Below, in pieces: positions 11,431-20,445 of a DNA stretch of 64,000 nt; positions within the stretch are counted from its first letter, which is position 1, and the number at the start of each line of letters is the position of its first letter. Below the pieces are notes generated by a model that saw only the letters and a list, made by a program, of their open reading frames with translations, made no database searches and was not told the DNA's origin. This DNA is from Mycobacteriales bacterium (GTDB lineage: Bacteria > Actinomycetota > Actinomycetes > Mycobacteriales > SCTD01). The translations under genes and the position numbers were made by a program. Location: NCBI GenBank assembly GCA_030697205.1, contig JAUYQP010000032.1, positions 1 to 64,000 of the forward strand, read 5' to 3'.

Positions 11431-12318
11431 ATGACGGACCGCCGATCGGTGCTGCTGCTCGCCCACACGGGGCGACCGGCGACGGTCGACGCTGCCCGTC
11501 TCGTCGTGTCGCGGCTGCTGGAGGCTGGCGTCGAGGTGCGCGTCCTCGCCGAGGAGTCCGACGACCTCAAGACCGAGGGCGTTGTCGTCCGCGACGAGGC
11601 CGGGTGCGCGACCGGCGCGGAGCTGGTGCTGGTGCTCGGCGGCGACGGCACGATCCTGCGGGCCGCGGAGCTCGCGCGCGGCGGGGGAGTGCCGCTGCTC
11701 GGCGTCAACCTCGGGCGGGTCGGCTTCCTCGCCGAGGCCGAGCACTCCGACCTCGAGGCGACGGTCGAGCAGGTGCTCGACCGGGCCTACGAGGTCGAGG
11801 AGCGGATGACGCTCGGCATCGACGTGGTCGTGGACGGGGAGCGGGTCGACAGCGGCTGGGCCCTCAACGAGGCGGCCGTGGAGAAGGCGGCCCGCGAGCG
11901 GATGCTCGAGCTCGTCGTGGAGGTCGACGGCCGACCGCTGTCGCGCTGGGGCTGCGACGGCGTCGTCGCCGCCACGCCGACCGGCTCGACGGCCTACGCG
12001 TTCTCGGCCGGTGGCCCCGTGGTGTGGCCCGCGGTGGAGGCCACCCTCGTCGTACCCGTGAGCGCGCACGCGCTGTTCGCCCGGCCGCTCGTCGTGTCGC
12101 CCTCGTCGGTCGTCGCTCTCGAGGTCCTGCCCAGCGGGTGCTCGGCCGTGGTGACCTGCGACGGGCGGCGCTCGCGGGAGCTGCCGCACGGTGCGCGGGT
12201 CGAGGTACGCCGAGGGGACATCCCCGTGCTGCTGGCGCGCACCCGGGAGCGGGCGTTCACCGACACTCTGGTCGAGAAGTTCGCCTTGCCCGTCGAGGGC
12301 TGGCGGGGGCGGGACTGA
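11431..12318 (+). CDS. nadK: NAD kinase
   Basis: A 295-residue ATP/polyphosphate-dependent NAD kinase making NADP. The family motifs are intact: LVLVLGGDGTILRAAE (GGDG), NLGRVGFLAE, the NE of WALNEAAVEK, and ATPTGSTAYAFSAGGPVVWP. ATG start at 11431 with AGGGTGG upstream; an in-frame GTG nine bases earlier is possible. It lies 13 bp after tlyA and 1 bp before recN, in the conserved tlyA-nadK-recN order. Confidence 0.96.
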   Translation: MTDRRSVLLLAHTGRPATVDAARLVVSRLLEAGVEVRVLAEESDDLKTEGVVVRDEAGCATGAELVLVLGGDGTILRAAELARGGGVPLLGVNLGRVGFLAEAEHSDLEATVEQVLDRAYEVEERMTLGIDVVVDGERVDSGWALNEAAVEKAARERMLELVVEVDGRPLSRWGCDGVVAATPTGSTAYAFSAGGPVVWPAVEATLVVPVSAHALFARPLVVSPSSVVALEVLPSGCSAVVTCDGRRSRELPHGARVEVRRGDIPVLLARTRERAFTDTLVEKFALPVEGWRGRD

Positions 12319-12319
12319 C

Positions 12320-14053
12320 GTGCTCGAGGAGATCCGCATCTCGGGGCTCGGCGTCATCGACGAGGCCGTCCTGGAGCTCGCGCCCGGCCTGACCGTCGTG
12401 ACCGGCGAGACCGGCGCCGGCAAGACGATGGTCGTGCAGGGGCTCGCGCTGCTCTTCGGTGGCCGCGGTGAGGGCGGGCGGGTTCGGCCCGGGGCCGACC
12501 GGGCCGTCGTCGAGGGCCGGCTCGTCCTCGACCCGGGCCACCCCGCGGTCGACCGGGCGCTCGACGCGGGCGCGGAGCTCGACGAGGGCGTCCTGCTGCT
12601 GAGCCGCACCGTGTCGGCCGACGGTCGCTCGCGCGCTCACGTCGGCGGGCGCAGCGTGCCGGTCGGGGTGCTTGCGGAGCTGAGCGAGTCGCTGCTCGCG
12701 GTCCACGGGCAGAGCGACCAGCAGCGGCTGCTCAAGCCGGCCCAGCAGCGCCAGGCGCTCGACCGCTATGCCGGGCCGCCGGTGCTGGACCTGCGTGACC
12801 GCTTCCGGGCCGAGTGGGTGCGCTGGCGCGACGTGCGCGGGACCCTCGCGGAGCTGCGCGCGGCCGCGGCGGAGCGGTTGCGCGAGGCCGAGCTGCTGCG
12901 GCTCGGGCTCGCCGAGGTCGAGGCCGCGTCACCGCTCGACGGCGAGGACGCCGCGCTGCGCGTCGAGGTCGAGCGGCTCGCCCACGCCGACGACCTCCGG
13001 ACCGCGGCGAGCACCGCGCGAGAGGCGCTGACGGGCGACGACCTCGACGCCCCGGACGCGCTCGGGCTGCTGACCGCTGCCCGCAAGGCGCTGGAGGCCG
13101 CTGCGTCCCACGACCCGGCGCTGGCCGCGCTCGCGGAGCGCCTGGGGGAGACCGCCCACGCGGTCGCGGACGCTGCGGGGGAGCTGGCGTCGTACTCCTC
13201 GTCGGTCGATGTCGACCCGCTGCGGCTCGCGTCCGCGCAGGACCGGCTCGCGGTGCTGACGGCCCTGGTGCGCCGGCATGCGAGCGAGGACCTCATAGGC
13301 GTGCTGGCCTGGGCCGCGTCGGCGAGCGAGCGGCTGCTCGAGCTCGACGGCGCCGACGACCGGATCGCGGCGCTGGAGGCCGAGGACACCGCGCTCGAGG
13401 CGTCGCTCGGGGTGCTCGCCGAGGCGCTGTCGCAGGCACGCGTCTCCGCGGCGCTGCGCTTCGGGGCTGCGGTGAGCGCGGAGCTGAGCGAGCTCGCGAT
13501 GCCGCACGCCGAGGTGAGCGCAGCGGTGACGCAGCGCGAGGCGGTTGACGGCCTGCCGGTCGGCGACCTGGTGCTGGCGGCGGGGCCGGAGGGCGTCGAC
13601 GAGGTGGAGCTGCTGCTCGTGCCGCACCCCGGCGCGCCGGCGCGGGCACTGCAGAAGGGCGCGTCCGGGGGTGAGCTCTCGCGGGTGATGCTCGCGGTCG
13701 AGGTCGTCTTCGCGGGCTCCGACCCGGTGCCGGTGATGGTCTTCGACGAGGTCGACGCCGGGGTCGGTGGTCGGGCGGCGGTCGAGGTCGGGCGGCGGCT
13801 CGCACGGCTCGCCCGCGACCACCAGGTGGTCGTCGTGACGCACCTGCCGCAGGTCGCGGCCTTCGCCGACCGGCACCTGCACGTCGTCAAGCGCGACGAC
13901 GGCACCGTGACGCGCTCGGGGGTCGTCGCGCTCGACGACAGCGAGCGCGTGCAGGAGCTGTCGCGGATGCTCGCCGGGCACGACAGCGGGATGGCGCGTG
14001 GTCACGCCGAGGAGCTCCTCGCCGCGGCCGCGCAGGAGAAGGGGGAGCGGTGA
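12320..14053 (+). CDS. recN: DNA repair ATPase RecN
   Basis: A 577-residue SMC-like ATPase that acts in double-strand-break repair. Walker A GETGAGKTMVVQ near residue 30, a long Ala/Glu/Leu-rich coiled-coil middle, the ABC signature GASGGELSRVMLAVEVVF, Walker B PVMVFDEVDAGVGG and the H-loop VVTHLPQVAAFADRHLHV. The GTG at 12320 begins one base after the nadK stop and gives the family start LEEIRISGLGVIDEAVLEL. Its stop overlaps the next gene's GTG (GTGA). Confidence 0.96.
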   Translation: MLEEIRISGLGVIDEAVLELAPGLTVVTGETGAGKTMVVQGLALLFGGRGEGGRVRPGADRAVVEGRLVLDPGHPAVDRALDAGAELDEGVLLLSRTVSADGRSRAHVGGRSVPVGVLAELSESLLAVHGQSDQQRLLKPAQQRQALDRYAGPPVLDLRDRFRAEWVRWRDVRGTLAELRAAAAERLREAELLRLGLAEVEAASPLDGEDAALRVEVERLAHADDLRTAASTAREALTGDDLDAPDALGLLTAARKALEAAASHDPALAALAERLGETAHAVADAAGELASYSSSVDVDPLRLASAQDRLAVLTALVRRHASEDLIGVLAWAASASERLLELDGADDRIAALEAEDTALEASLGVLAEALSQARVSAALRFGAAVSAELSELAMPHAEVSAAVTQREAVDGLPVGDLVLAAGPEGVDEVELLLVPHPGAPARALQKGASGGELSRVMLAVEVVFAGSDPVPVMVFDEVDAGVGGRAAVEVGRRLARLARDHQVVVVTHLPQVAAFADRHLHVVKRDDGTVTRSGVVALDDSERVQELSRMLAGHDSGMARGHAEELLAAAAQEKGER

Positions 14054-15210
14054 ACCGCGACATCGTCCGGCTCGACGACCGGCACCGGGACGCCGTGTGG
14101 GCGCTCAGCCGGCTGGCCTTCGGGGGTGACCCCGCGGCGCCGACGCCGGCGGCTCACCCGGGTGAGGTCACCTACGGCATCGAGGACGGCACCGGCGGGC
14201 TGCTCGCCAGCGCCTCGGTCCGCTCCCTGTCCCAGTGGTGGGGCGGGCGGATGGTCCCGATGGGCGGGGTCGCCGGTGTCGCGGTGCACCCCGACGGCCG
14301 CGGCCGCGGCATGGCCCGCCGGCTCCTGCGCAGCCTGCTGCCGCAGATGCTCGAGGCCGGGCAGGCGGTCAGCGTGCTCTTCCCGACCGCTGTCGGGCTC
14401 TACCGGCCGCTCGGCTGGGAGGTCGTCGGCTCGCTCGACCACACGCTGCTGCCGACCGCGCTGCTGCGCGACGCGGGCGACCCGGTCGGGGTCCACGTGC
14501 GCACCGCCGGGGAGGACGACGTCGCCGCGGTGCAGGAGCTCTACCGCTGGTACGGCGAGACCTCCGCGGGGCTGCTCACCCGTGAGGGGCAGGCCGGTCC
14601 CTCCGGTGTGCTGTCGCACGACGTGGTCGCGCTCGCCGAGGACGACGACGGGGTGCCGCTGGGCTACGCCGCCTACGACCGCGGCAGGGGCTACGGCGCC
14701 GACGCGGTCGTCACCGTGCACGAGGTCGTGGCCCGCTCAGGTGAGGCTGGTGCCGCGCTGCTGCGCTCGCTCGGGTCGTGGGACTCGGTGGCCCCGTCGG
14801 TGCGCTGGCGCGGCCCGACCGAGGAGCTCGCCCTCGAGCTGCCCGGGCAGGTGCCGCCGCCGCAGCGGGTGCAGCCGTGGATGCTGCGCATCGTCGACGC
14901 GGAGGCCGCGATCGGGGCCCGCGGCTTCGCGCCCGCCGCCACCGTCGACGCGTCCTTCGCGCTGGTCGACCCCGACGTGCCGGGGCACGACGGGGCGTGG
15001 CGGCTCGTCGTCGCCGACGGCCGCGGGGAGCTCGAGCGGACGCCGCGCAGCGTCGACCTGCCGCTGCTGCACGTGCGCGGCCTCGCCCTGCTCTACGCCG
15101 GCGCGGCCGACACCGGCCTGCTGCTGCGCACGGGGCTGCTGGACCGGCCGATGCCGACGCTCGACGCGGCCTTCGCGGGGCCGCGGCCGCGGGTCCTCGA
15201 CTACTTCTGA
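14050..15210 (+). CDS. GNAT N-acetyltransferase of the Eis type
   Basis: A 386-residue acetyltransferase with the two-GNAT plus SCP2-like architecture of Eis. The N-terminal GNAT has the acetyl-CoA loop VAVHPDGRGRGMARRLLRSLL near residues 78-98 and LFPTAVGLYRPLGWE. The central domain is followed by a C-terminal lipid-carrier-like fold ending in DYF; in Eis the C-terminal carboxylate, normally after a Phe, takes part in catalysis. Eis enzymes acetylate amines such as aminoglycosides or protein lysines; the substrate here is unknown. GTG start overlaps the recN stop by four bases. Confidence 0.9.
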   Translation: MNRDIVRLDDRHRDAVWALSRLAFGGDPAAPTPAAHPGEVTYGIEDGTGGLLASASVRSLSQWWGGRMVPMGGVAGVAVHPDGRGRGMARRLLRSLLPQMLEAGQAVSVLFPTAVGLYRPLGWEVVGSLDHTLLPTALLRDAGDPVGVHVRTAGEDDVAAVQELYRWYGETSAGLLTREGQAGPSGVLSHDVVALAEDDDGVPLGYAAYDRGRGYGADAVVTVHEVVARSGEAGAALLRSLGSWDSVAPSVRWRGPTEELALELPGQVPPPQRVQPWMLRIVDAEAAIGARGFAPAATVDASFALVDPDVPGHDGAWRLVVADGRGELERTPRSVDLPLLHVRGLALLYAGAADTGLLLRTGLLDRPMPTLDAAFAGPRPRVLDYF

Positions 15211-15267
15211 GGCGTGGCCCGACGCCCTTGCGTTGGATGTCAAAGTCCAACCTCGCTGATCTCGATG

Positions 15268-15337
15268 ATCGACAGCACATCTGCACGCGCCGGCACGCTC
15301 AGCGCGGGGCCACCGCCCGTGCGGATGTGCTGTTGAT
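15268..15337. repeat. Long inverted repeat (20-bp arms)
   Basis: Arms at 15268-15287 and 15318-15337 pair over 20 positions with two G-T wobbles (core ACAGCACATC / GATGTGCTGT) around a 30-nt loop. It lies in the 260-bp gap after the GNAT gene. There is no T-run, so it is not a textbook terminator, although it could end the tlyA-GNAT transcript. The rest of the gap (15211-15470) shows no gene. Confidence 0.75.
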
Positions 15338-15470
15338 GTTGCTGCCGCCGTGCTGCCGCCGTGGTGGCGACACGATGTCGGCGGGGTGAGGCCCGTGGTC
15401 GTCGCGCGGCCCGTCCGGGGCTTCACGAGAGGCGACCTCGTGCCGATGAGGATGCGGAGGAGGGTGTGTC

Positions 15471-15713
15471 GTGATCGCTCTGCTGTTCGTCCTGGCTATC
15501 GCACTGGGAACGCTCTACGTCTGCTGGCTTGCCGCGGCCGTGGTCCTTGCGCGCCCGGGCATCGCGCCGCACGTGGTCCGGCCGCCCTTGCCGCGCGCCG
15601 ATCAGCCGCCGGTGGGCCTCGCTCCGCTGGTCCCGTCGCCGCGAGCCGTCGCCGAGGAGGCCCAGCGCGGGCTGCGCGACCTGCAGGCGTGGCTGGCCGA
15701 CCAGCGCGGCTGA
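15471..15713 (+). CDS. Small single-pass membrane protein
   Basis: An 80-residue protein with one N-terminal membrane segment (about residues 2-27, MIALLFVLAIALGTLYVCWL and on) and a Pro-rich then helical cytoplasmic or external tail ending in RGLRDLQAWLADQRG. GTG start at 15471 follows GGAGGAGGGTGTGTC. It is 37 bp upstream of steA and may be co-transcribed with it. No named family recognised. Confidence 0.75.
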   Translation: MIALLFVLAIALGTLYVCWLAAAVVLARPGIAPHVVRPPLPRADQPPVGLAPLVPSPRAVAEEAQRGLRDLQAWLADQRG

Positions 15714-15750
15714 CCGGACCTGGGGCAGCCGCTCTGGCAGACTCGGCCGG

Positions 15751-16932
15751 GTGAGGCTGGCAGCAGGACGGCGCCGCCGACAGGCCGAGCGCCTGCCGGG
15801 CCTCACGGGGACCGCGCGGCTGGACCGCCGCACCAAGCGGCTCACCGGCCGGCTGCGGCCGGGCGACATCGCCGTCATCGACCACGTCGACATCGACCGG
15901 GTCAGCGCCGACGCGCTGGTCGCGTGCAAGGTCGCCGCCGTCGTCAACGCTGCGCCGAGCACGAGCGGGCGCTACCCCAACCTCGGCCCGGAGATCTTGC
16001 TGACCGCGGGCATCCCGCTGCTCGACGCGGTGGGGGAGGACATCTTCTCGGCGGTCGACGAGGGCGACACGGTGCGTCTCGACGGCGACCGGCTCTACGT
16101 CGGCGAGGACGTCGTCGCGACCGGGTCCCTGCAGGACGAGGACTCCATCGGGGCCGCGATGGCCGAGGCGCGGGCCGGGCTGCACACGCAGCTCGAGGCC
16201 TTCGCCGCCAACACCATGGAGTACCTCCTCAAGGAGCGGGCGCTCCTGCTGGACGGCATCGGCGTACCCGTGATCCGGACCAAGCTGGAAGGTCGCCACG
16301 TCCTGGTCGTCGTGCGCGGCTACGACTACCGCGAGGACCTCGCGGTCCTGCGGTCCTACATCCGGGAGTACCGCCCGATCCTGCTCGGCGTCGACGGCGG
16401 CGCCGATGCGCTGCTGGAGGCCGGTCTGACGCCGGACCTCGTCGTCGGCGACATGGACTCGGTCTCCGACAAGGCCCTCACCTGCGGCGCGGAGATCGTG
16501 GTCCACGCCTACGCCGACGGGCGCGCACCCGGTCTCGCGCGCGTGCAGGACCTCGGCGTCGAAGCCGTCGTCTTCCCCGCGGCCGGCACCTCGGAGGACG
16601 TCGCACTGCTGCTCGCCGACGAGAAGGGCGCGACGCTGATCGTCGCGGTGGGCACGCACGCGACGCTGGTCGAGTTCCTCGACAAGGGGCGGCAGGGGAT
16701 GGCCTCGACGTTCCTCACCCGGCTGCGGGTCGGCGGCAAGCTCGTCGACGCGAAGGGCGTGTCGCGGCTCTACCGCTCGCGGATCTCGACCTGGCAGCTG
16801 CTCCTGCTCGTGCTCGCGACGCTGGTCGCGATGGGCGCGGCGGTGCGGGTCTCGCCGGCGGGCGAGGCCTATGGGCAGCTGATCGAGGACCAGGTCCGCG
16901 ACGTGCTGTTCTGGGTCTCCGGCCTGTTCTGA
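15751..16932 (+). CDS. steA: Cytokinetic ring protein SteA
   Basis: A 393-residue protein matching SteA, which in Corynebacterium acts with SteB in cell separation and controls peptidoglycan hydrolysis at the septum. The family core TARLDRRTKRLTGRLRPGD is followed by the thiamin-pyrophosphokinase-like region (LLGVDGGADALLEAGLTPDLVVGDMDSVSD), a DUF-type section and a single C-terminal membrane segment (LLLLVLATLVAMGAAV). Length equals the mycobacterial homologue Rv1697. GTG start at 15751. In relatives steB follows directly; here an inverted HNH gene lies between them. Confidence 0.94.
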   Translation: MRLAAGRRRRQAERLPGLTGTARLDRRTKRLTGRLRPGDIAVIDHVDIDRVSADALVACKVAAVVNAAPSTSGRYPNLGPEILLTAGIPLLDAVGEDIFSAVDEGDTVRLDGDRLYVGEDVVATGSLQDEDSIGAAMAEARAGLHTQLEAFAANTMEYLLKERALLLDGIGVPVIRTKLEGRHVLVVVRGYDYREDLAVLRSYIREYRPILLGVDGGADALLEAGLTPDLVVGDMDSVSDKALTCGAEIVVHAYADGRAPGLARVQDLGVEAVVFPAAGTSEDVALLLADEKGATLIVAVGTHATLVEFLDKGRQGMASTFLTRLRVGGKLVDAKGVSRLYRSRISTWQLLLLVLATLVAMGAAVRVSPAGEAYGQLIEDQVRDVLFWVSGLF

Positions 16933-16950
16933 CGCGGCAGCCGAGCCGCG
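16933..16950. terminator. Small GC hairpin between steA and the HNH gene
   Basis: CGCGGC and GCCGCG pair around a 6-nt loop in the short convergent gap between steA and the opposite-strand HNH gene. It could serve both transcripts, but the stem is only 6 bp and there is no T-run. Confidence 0.35.
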
Positions 16951-16977
16951 CCCATTCGAGTTGCTGGGAGGTCGTCG

Positions 16978-18672
16978 TCAGGCGGCGTGTTCCAGCAGGA
17001 CCATGGTGACGTAGCTGAGGTCGAGGGGTTCGCCGTGCCACTGGGGTGGGAGGCGGTGCTCGTCGATGTCGAGGGTGGGGTCGAGTTGGTGGGGGTTGCC
17101 CCAGGCGGGGCTGGAGTGGTGGGGGACGGGGATGTCGTCTCGGGTGCGGACGGTGAGGGTCCGGTCGGGGCTGAGGACGAGCTGGAAGCCTTCGGTGTGG
17201 ACGAGGGTGTGGTGGCGGTGGCAGAGCAGGACGAGGTTGTCGAGGTCGGTGCGGCCGCCGTGGGTCCAGTAGATGACGTGGTGGGCGTGGAGCTTGGTGT
17301 TGCGGGGGCAGCCGGGGAAGCGGCAGCGTTCGCCGTCGAGGGTGCCGAGGGCGCGGCGTAGGGGGCCGGTGACGAGCCGGTCCTGGCGTCCGCGGTCGTG
17401 GACGGTGAGGTCGGTGCGGGTGATCTCGGGTGGCAGGAGCAGCTGTCCGTTGACCTCGACGACCGCCTTGCGTGAGCTGGCGCTGGTGCGGGGTCGGGGG
17501 AGCGTCTGGGGCGGGAGGAGCTCACCGTCGTGGGTGCGGGCCCAGCCGCTGAGGGGGTCGACGTGCAGGGTGAGCGTGTCCTTGGGCACGGGTGTGCTGT
17601 GGGGGGTGTCGAGGGCGCGGGTGCACAGTCGGATCAGGGCGTCGCCGTAGGACGCCTTCCCGATCGCGATCTGGTCGTGGACGGCCTGGGCGCGCACGCT
17701 CGCGTCGAGGGTCTTCTGGTTGTTCCACTGGGCGGTCGCGCGGCGTCGGGCCTGTTCCTCGGCCTTCTCCCGGTCCTGTCGGGAGACCGGTGCGGGCGCT
17801 TCCGCGGAAGCGTCTGCGGCGCCGGCCGGCGTGATCGCGAGGGCGGGAGCGACGACGTGCGCGAAAGAGCCCTGTCCGATCCGGACCGCGCCTGGCGGGG
17901 GTGGCGAGAGCGGCTCGGGAGGGTCGGCGTCGACTGCCTCGCTGGACCTCAGGGACGCTTCCGCGGAAGCGCCCGCGGCCGACACCGGCGCTTCCGCGGA
18001 AGCGTCGACGGTGACGTCCTTCTCGTTCGGGTCGCGGGTCGGGGGGAGGTCGAGGCCCTCGCCGAGCTCTGCGGCGAGGGCGTCGGCGTGCTGGTCGCGC
18101 TCGGCTTGCAGCTCGGCGAGGACACGGTCGAGGCCGGCTCGCACGACCGGTGCCGCGCCGGCCGGGACGCGGAGGGTCACGACCATCGTGCCGTCGTCGT
18201 CGTAGCGGAACCGCGACCGCAGCCGCTGCTCCGCCGCGACGGGGTCGACCGCTTCCATGGCGGCGGCCGCGGCCCGGGCGAGGCCACGCGCGACCTTCTC
18301 GATCTGCGCGCCGGTGCACGAGCGCGCCACCGCGAGCAGGACCTCCTCGGTCTCGGCGGTCGCACAGCGGGTCAGCGCCCGGACCTGAGTCCACGACAGT
18401 CGGCCCTCGCTGAAGGCGGCCGACGTCAGCGGCAGCTCCCGCAACAGCCGGGCGACCCGGACCCGTTCGCGGGCCGCGACCGGGCCCATCCCGAGCTTCC
18501 AGGACAGCCAGTGCGCGCACGACAGCATGCCCGGACCCGACCACGCACCGCGGTCGTCGTACTCCCCGATCAGGGTCAGTAGTCGAGCCTCGCCCGCTGC
18601 GATCCGACCCGCCCAGGTCGTGATCTCCGCAGCCAGCTCGGCATCCGACAACGTCGCAAGAGCAGTCCCCAT
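16978..18672 (-). CDS. DUF222/HNH endonuclease-like protein (13E12 repeat type)
   Basis: A 564-residue protein of the actinobacterial DUF222-HNH family, represented by the REP13E12 repeats of M. tuberculosis. Residues 1-200 are the helical DUF222 region (SDAELAAEITTWAGRI, MLSCAHWLSWKLGM). The middle is a low-complexity linker with ASAEAP units. The C-terminal HNH nuclease signature is CRFPGCPRNTKLHAHH then HGGRTDLDNLVLLCHRHH, with its Cys and His metal ligands present. ATG start at 18672 has no clear Shine-Dalgarno. The gene is inverted between steA and steB, which are adjacent in relatives, so it looks inserted. Copies of this family are often multiple per genome. Confidence 0.92.
   Translation of the reverse strand: MGTALATLSDAELAAEITTWAGRIAAGEARLLTLIGEYDDRGAWSGPGMLSCAHWLSWKLGMGPVAARERVRVARLLRELPLTSAAFSEGRLSWTQVRALTRCATAETEEVLLAVARSCTGAQIEKVARGLARAAAAAMEAVDPVAAEQRLRSRFRYDDDGTMVVTLRVPAGAAPVVRAGLDRVLAELQAERDQHADALAAELGEGLDLPPTRDPNEKDVTVDASAEAPVSAAGASAEASLRSSEAVDADPPEPLSPPPPGAVRIGQGSFAHVVAPALAITPAGAADASAEAPAPVSRQDREKAEEQARRRATAQWNNQKTLDASVRAQAVHDQIAIGKASYGDALIRLCTRALDTPHSTPVPKDTLTLHVDPLSGWARTHDGELLPPQTLPRPRTSASSRKAVVEVNGQLLLPPEITRTDLTVHDRGRQDRLVTGPLRRALGTLDGERCRFPGCPRNTKLHAHHVIYWTHGGRTDLDNLVLLCHRHHTLVHTEGFQLVLSPDRTLTVRTRDDIPVPHHSSPAWGNPHQLDPTLDIDEHRLPPQWHGEPLDLSYVTMVLLEHAA
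17797..18004. repeat. Three copies of a 16-bp palindrome inside the HNH gene
   Basis: CGCTTCCGCGGAAGCG, a perfect palindrome, occurs at 17797-17812, 17956-17971 and 17989-18004. Each copy encodes ASAEA in the linker of the HNH protein on the minus strand. Confidence 0.9.
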
Positions 18673-18763
18673 CGCTGCAAGGTAGGACCGACCTCCGACA
18701 GTTCTTGATGGCCGTTCGCTACGGTCGTCTCGTGGTCGTGACAGCGGGAACCTGGTTGGCGCA

Positions 18764-19714
18764 GTGATCGACTTCCGGTACCACCTCGTCAGCACCATCG
18801 CGATCTTCATGGCGCTGGCGCTCGGCATCGTCGTCGGCACGACGCAGCTCAACGACCAGGTGCTCGACAACCTCAAGAGCTCCATCTCGAGCCTCACCAG
18901 CGACAAGCGCAACCTCGAGTCCACGACGCGCACCCTGCAGTCCGACGTCAGCGACGCCGACGCCTTCGTCAGCTCGGTCGCGGCGGACCTCGTCGCCGGC
19001 ACCCTGCAGGGCGAGACGGTCCTCCTGGTCACGGCGCCCGGAGCGCCCTCGGAGCTCGCGGGCGAGCTCGCGCCACTGTTGGAGCAGGCCGGCGCGACCG
19101 TGATCGGACGGCTGCGGCTGCAGCCCGCGCTGCTCGACGGCACCCGCGGCCAGGAGCTCGACGACCTGTCGACGCGGGTCCGCCCCCCGGCGACCGAGCT
19201 GCCCGCGGGTGAGCCGGTAGACCGGGCCGCCGTGGTCCTCGCCGAGGCGCTCGTCCGGGAGCCCTCCGACACCGGCATCTCCGAGGCCGCAGCGGAGACG
19301 GTGCTCGGCGGCTTCGCCGGCGAGGACCTCGTCGACCTCGACCGCGAGCAGGGCGCCGCCCGCCGCGCGACCCTCGCCGTCGTCCTGGTGCCCGCCGCCG
19401 GCGAGCAGCCGCCGACGGAGGCCGAGCAGGTCCGCCTGCGCTCGGTCCTCGCCGTCGCCAAGGCCCTCGACGCCCGCTCGCGGGGCGTGGTCGTCGCCGG
19501 ACCGCTCGACGCCAGTCGCGAGGCCGGTGTCCTCGAGGTGCTGCGCAAGGACGCGGCGCTGTCCGAGGAGGTCTCGGGAGTCGACAGCGTCGACCGCGCC
19601 CTCGGGCAGGTCCTCACCGTGCGGGCGCTCGCCGACGAGCTGCGCGGCGTGTCCGGCCGCTACGGCAGCGGGCCCGGCGCCCAGCCGGTCGTGCCGACGC
19701 CCGCACCGAGCTGA
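18764..19714 (+). CDS. steB: SteB/MctB-family copper transporter-like protein
   Basis: A 316-residue protein of the MctB/SteB family. It begins MIDFRYHLVSTIAIFMALAL, the conserved N-terminus and single membrane anchor, followed by a periplasmic coiled-coil (SSLTSDKRNLESTTRTLQSDV) and a globular domain. MctB of M. tuberculosis (Rv1698) is linked to copper homeostasis; SteB of Corynebacterium is the partner of SteA in cell separation. GTG start at 18764. The 91-bp gap to the divergent HNH gene presumably holds its promoter. Its TGA overlaps the ATG of the next gene by one base. Confidence 0.93.
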   Translation: MIDFRYHLVSTIAIFMALALGIVVGTTQLNDQVLDNLKSSISSLTSDKRNLESTTRTLQSDVSDADAFVSSVAADLVAGTLQGETVLLVTAPGAPSELAGELAPLLEQAGATVIGRLRLQPALLDGTRGQELDDLSTRVRPPATELPAGEPVDRAAVVLAEALVREPSDTGISEAAAETVLGGFAGEDLVDLDREQGAARRATLAVVLVPAAGEQPPTEAEQVRLRSVLAVAKALDARSRGVVVAGPLDASREAGVLEVLRKDAALSEEVSGVDSVDRALGQVLTVRALADELRGVSGRYGSGPGAQPVVPTPAPS

Positions 19715-20445
19715 TGCTGCTGCGGGGGGCCGCGCTGGCCGCCGCGCTCCGGCACGGCCTGGCCGCCGTGACCTCGTGGGACAGGACCAACCACAGGGGT
19801 ACGCCGCTGTCGCTGCTCGCCGGACCGGCCCTCGCCCTGGCCTCCCCGGCCGCCCCCGCAGAGCTGGTCGCCGGTGTCGGCGCGGGCGCCCTGGGGCTCT
19901 ACGACGACGTCGCCGGGCACCGCGAGTCCGAGCGCTCCGCCAAGGGACTGCGCGGCCATGCCGCCGCGCTGCGTGAGGGCCGCGTCACCGCCGGTGCGGT
20001 CAAGGTTGCCGGCCTCGGGGCAGTGGGCGTGCTGGCGGCCGCGGGCCTTCCCCGGCGTACTCCTGCAGACGTCCTCATCGGTGGCGCCGTCGTCGCCGGC
20101 ACCGCCAACCTGCTGAACCTGCTCGACCTGCGCCCTGGCCGGGCGCTGAAGGTCGCGGCCCTCGGCGGTGCGCTGCTCGGCCAGCCGCAGGTGGTCGGGG
20201 CGTCGCTCGCGCTGCTGCCCGAGGACCTGCGCGAGCGGACGATGCTCGGAGACACCGGTGCCAACGCCGTGGGGGCGGTCCTCGGTGTCGGGCTGCTCCG
20301 GCGCGTCCCGTCGACAGGGGGGCGGGCGGCCGTGCTGGCCGTGCTGGTCGGGCTGACGTTGGCCAGCGAGCGGGTGTCGTTCTCGGCCGTCATCGACCGC
20401 ACGCCGGCTCTGCGATGGGTCGACCGGCTCGGTCGGCTGCCGTGA
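19714..20445 (+). CDS. MraY/WecA-like glycosyl-phosphate transferase
   Basis: A 243-residue multi-spanning membrane protein related to the polyprenyl-phosphate sugar-phosphate transferases (glycosyltransferase family 4). Recognisable motifs are the Asp pair GLYDDVAGHRESERSAKGLRGH, the NLLNLLDLRPGRALK loop equivalent to NLTDGLDG, and LGDTGANAVGAVLG equivalent to the GDxGS loop. It is shorter than MraY (about 360), so it is a reduced paralogue. ATG start overlaps the steB stop (TGATG). Context with murJ and a glycosyltransferase points to envelope polymer synthesis. Confidence 0.85.
   Translation: MLLRGAALAAALRHGLAAVTSWDRTNHRGTPLSLLAGPALALASPAAPAELVAGVGAGALGLYDDVAGHRESERSAKGLRGHAAALREGRVTAGAVKVAGLGAVGVLAAAGLPRRTPADVLIGGAVVAGTANLLNLLDLRPGRALKVAALGGALLGQPQVVGASLALLPEDLRERTMLGDTGANAVGAVLGVGLLRRVPSTGGRAAVLAVLVGLTLASERVSFSAVIDRTPALRWVDRLGRLP

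Noticed and set aside
18673-19617. N-terminal extension of the HNH protein to 879 residues
   Set aside because: The extra part is antisense to steB and Ser/Thr/Arg-rich; the family begins near the ATG at 18672.
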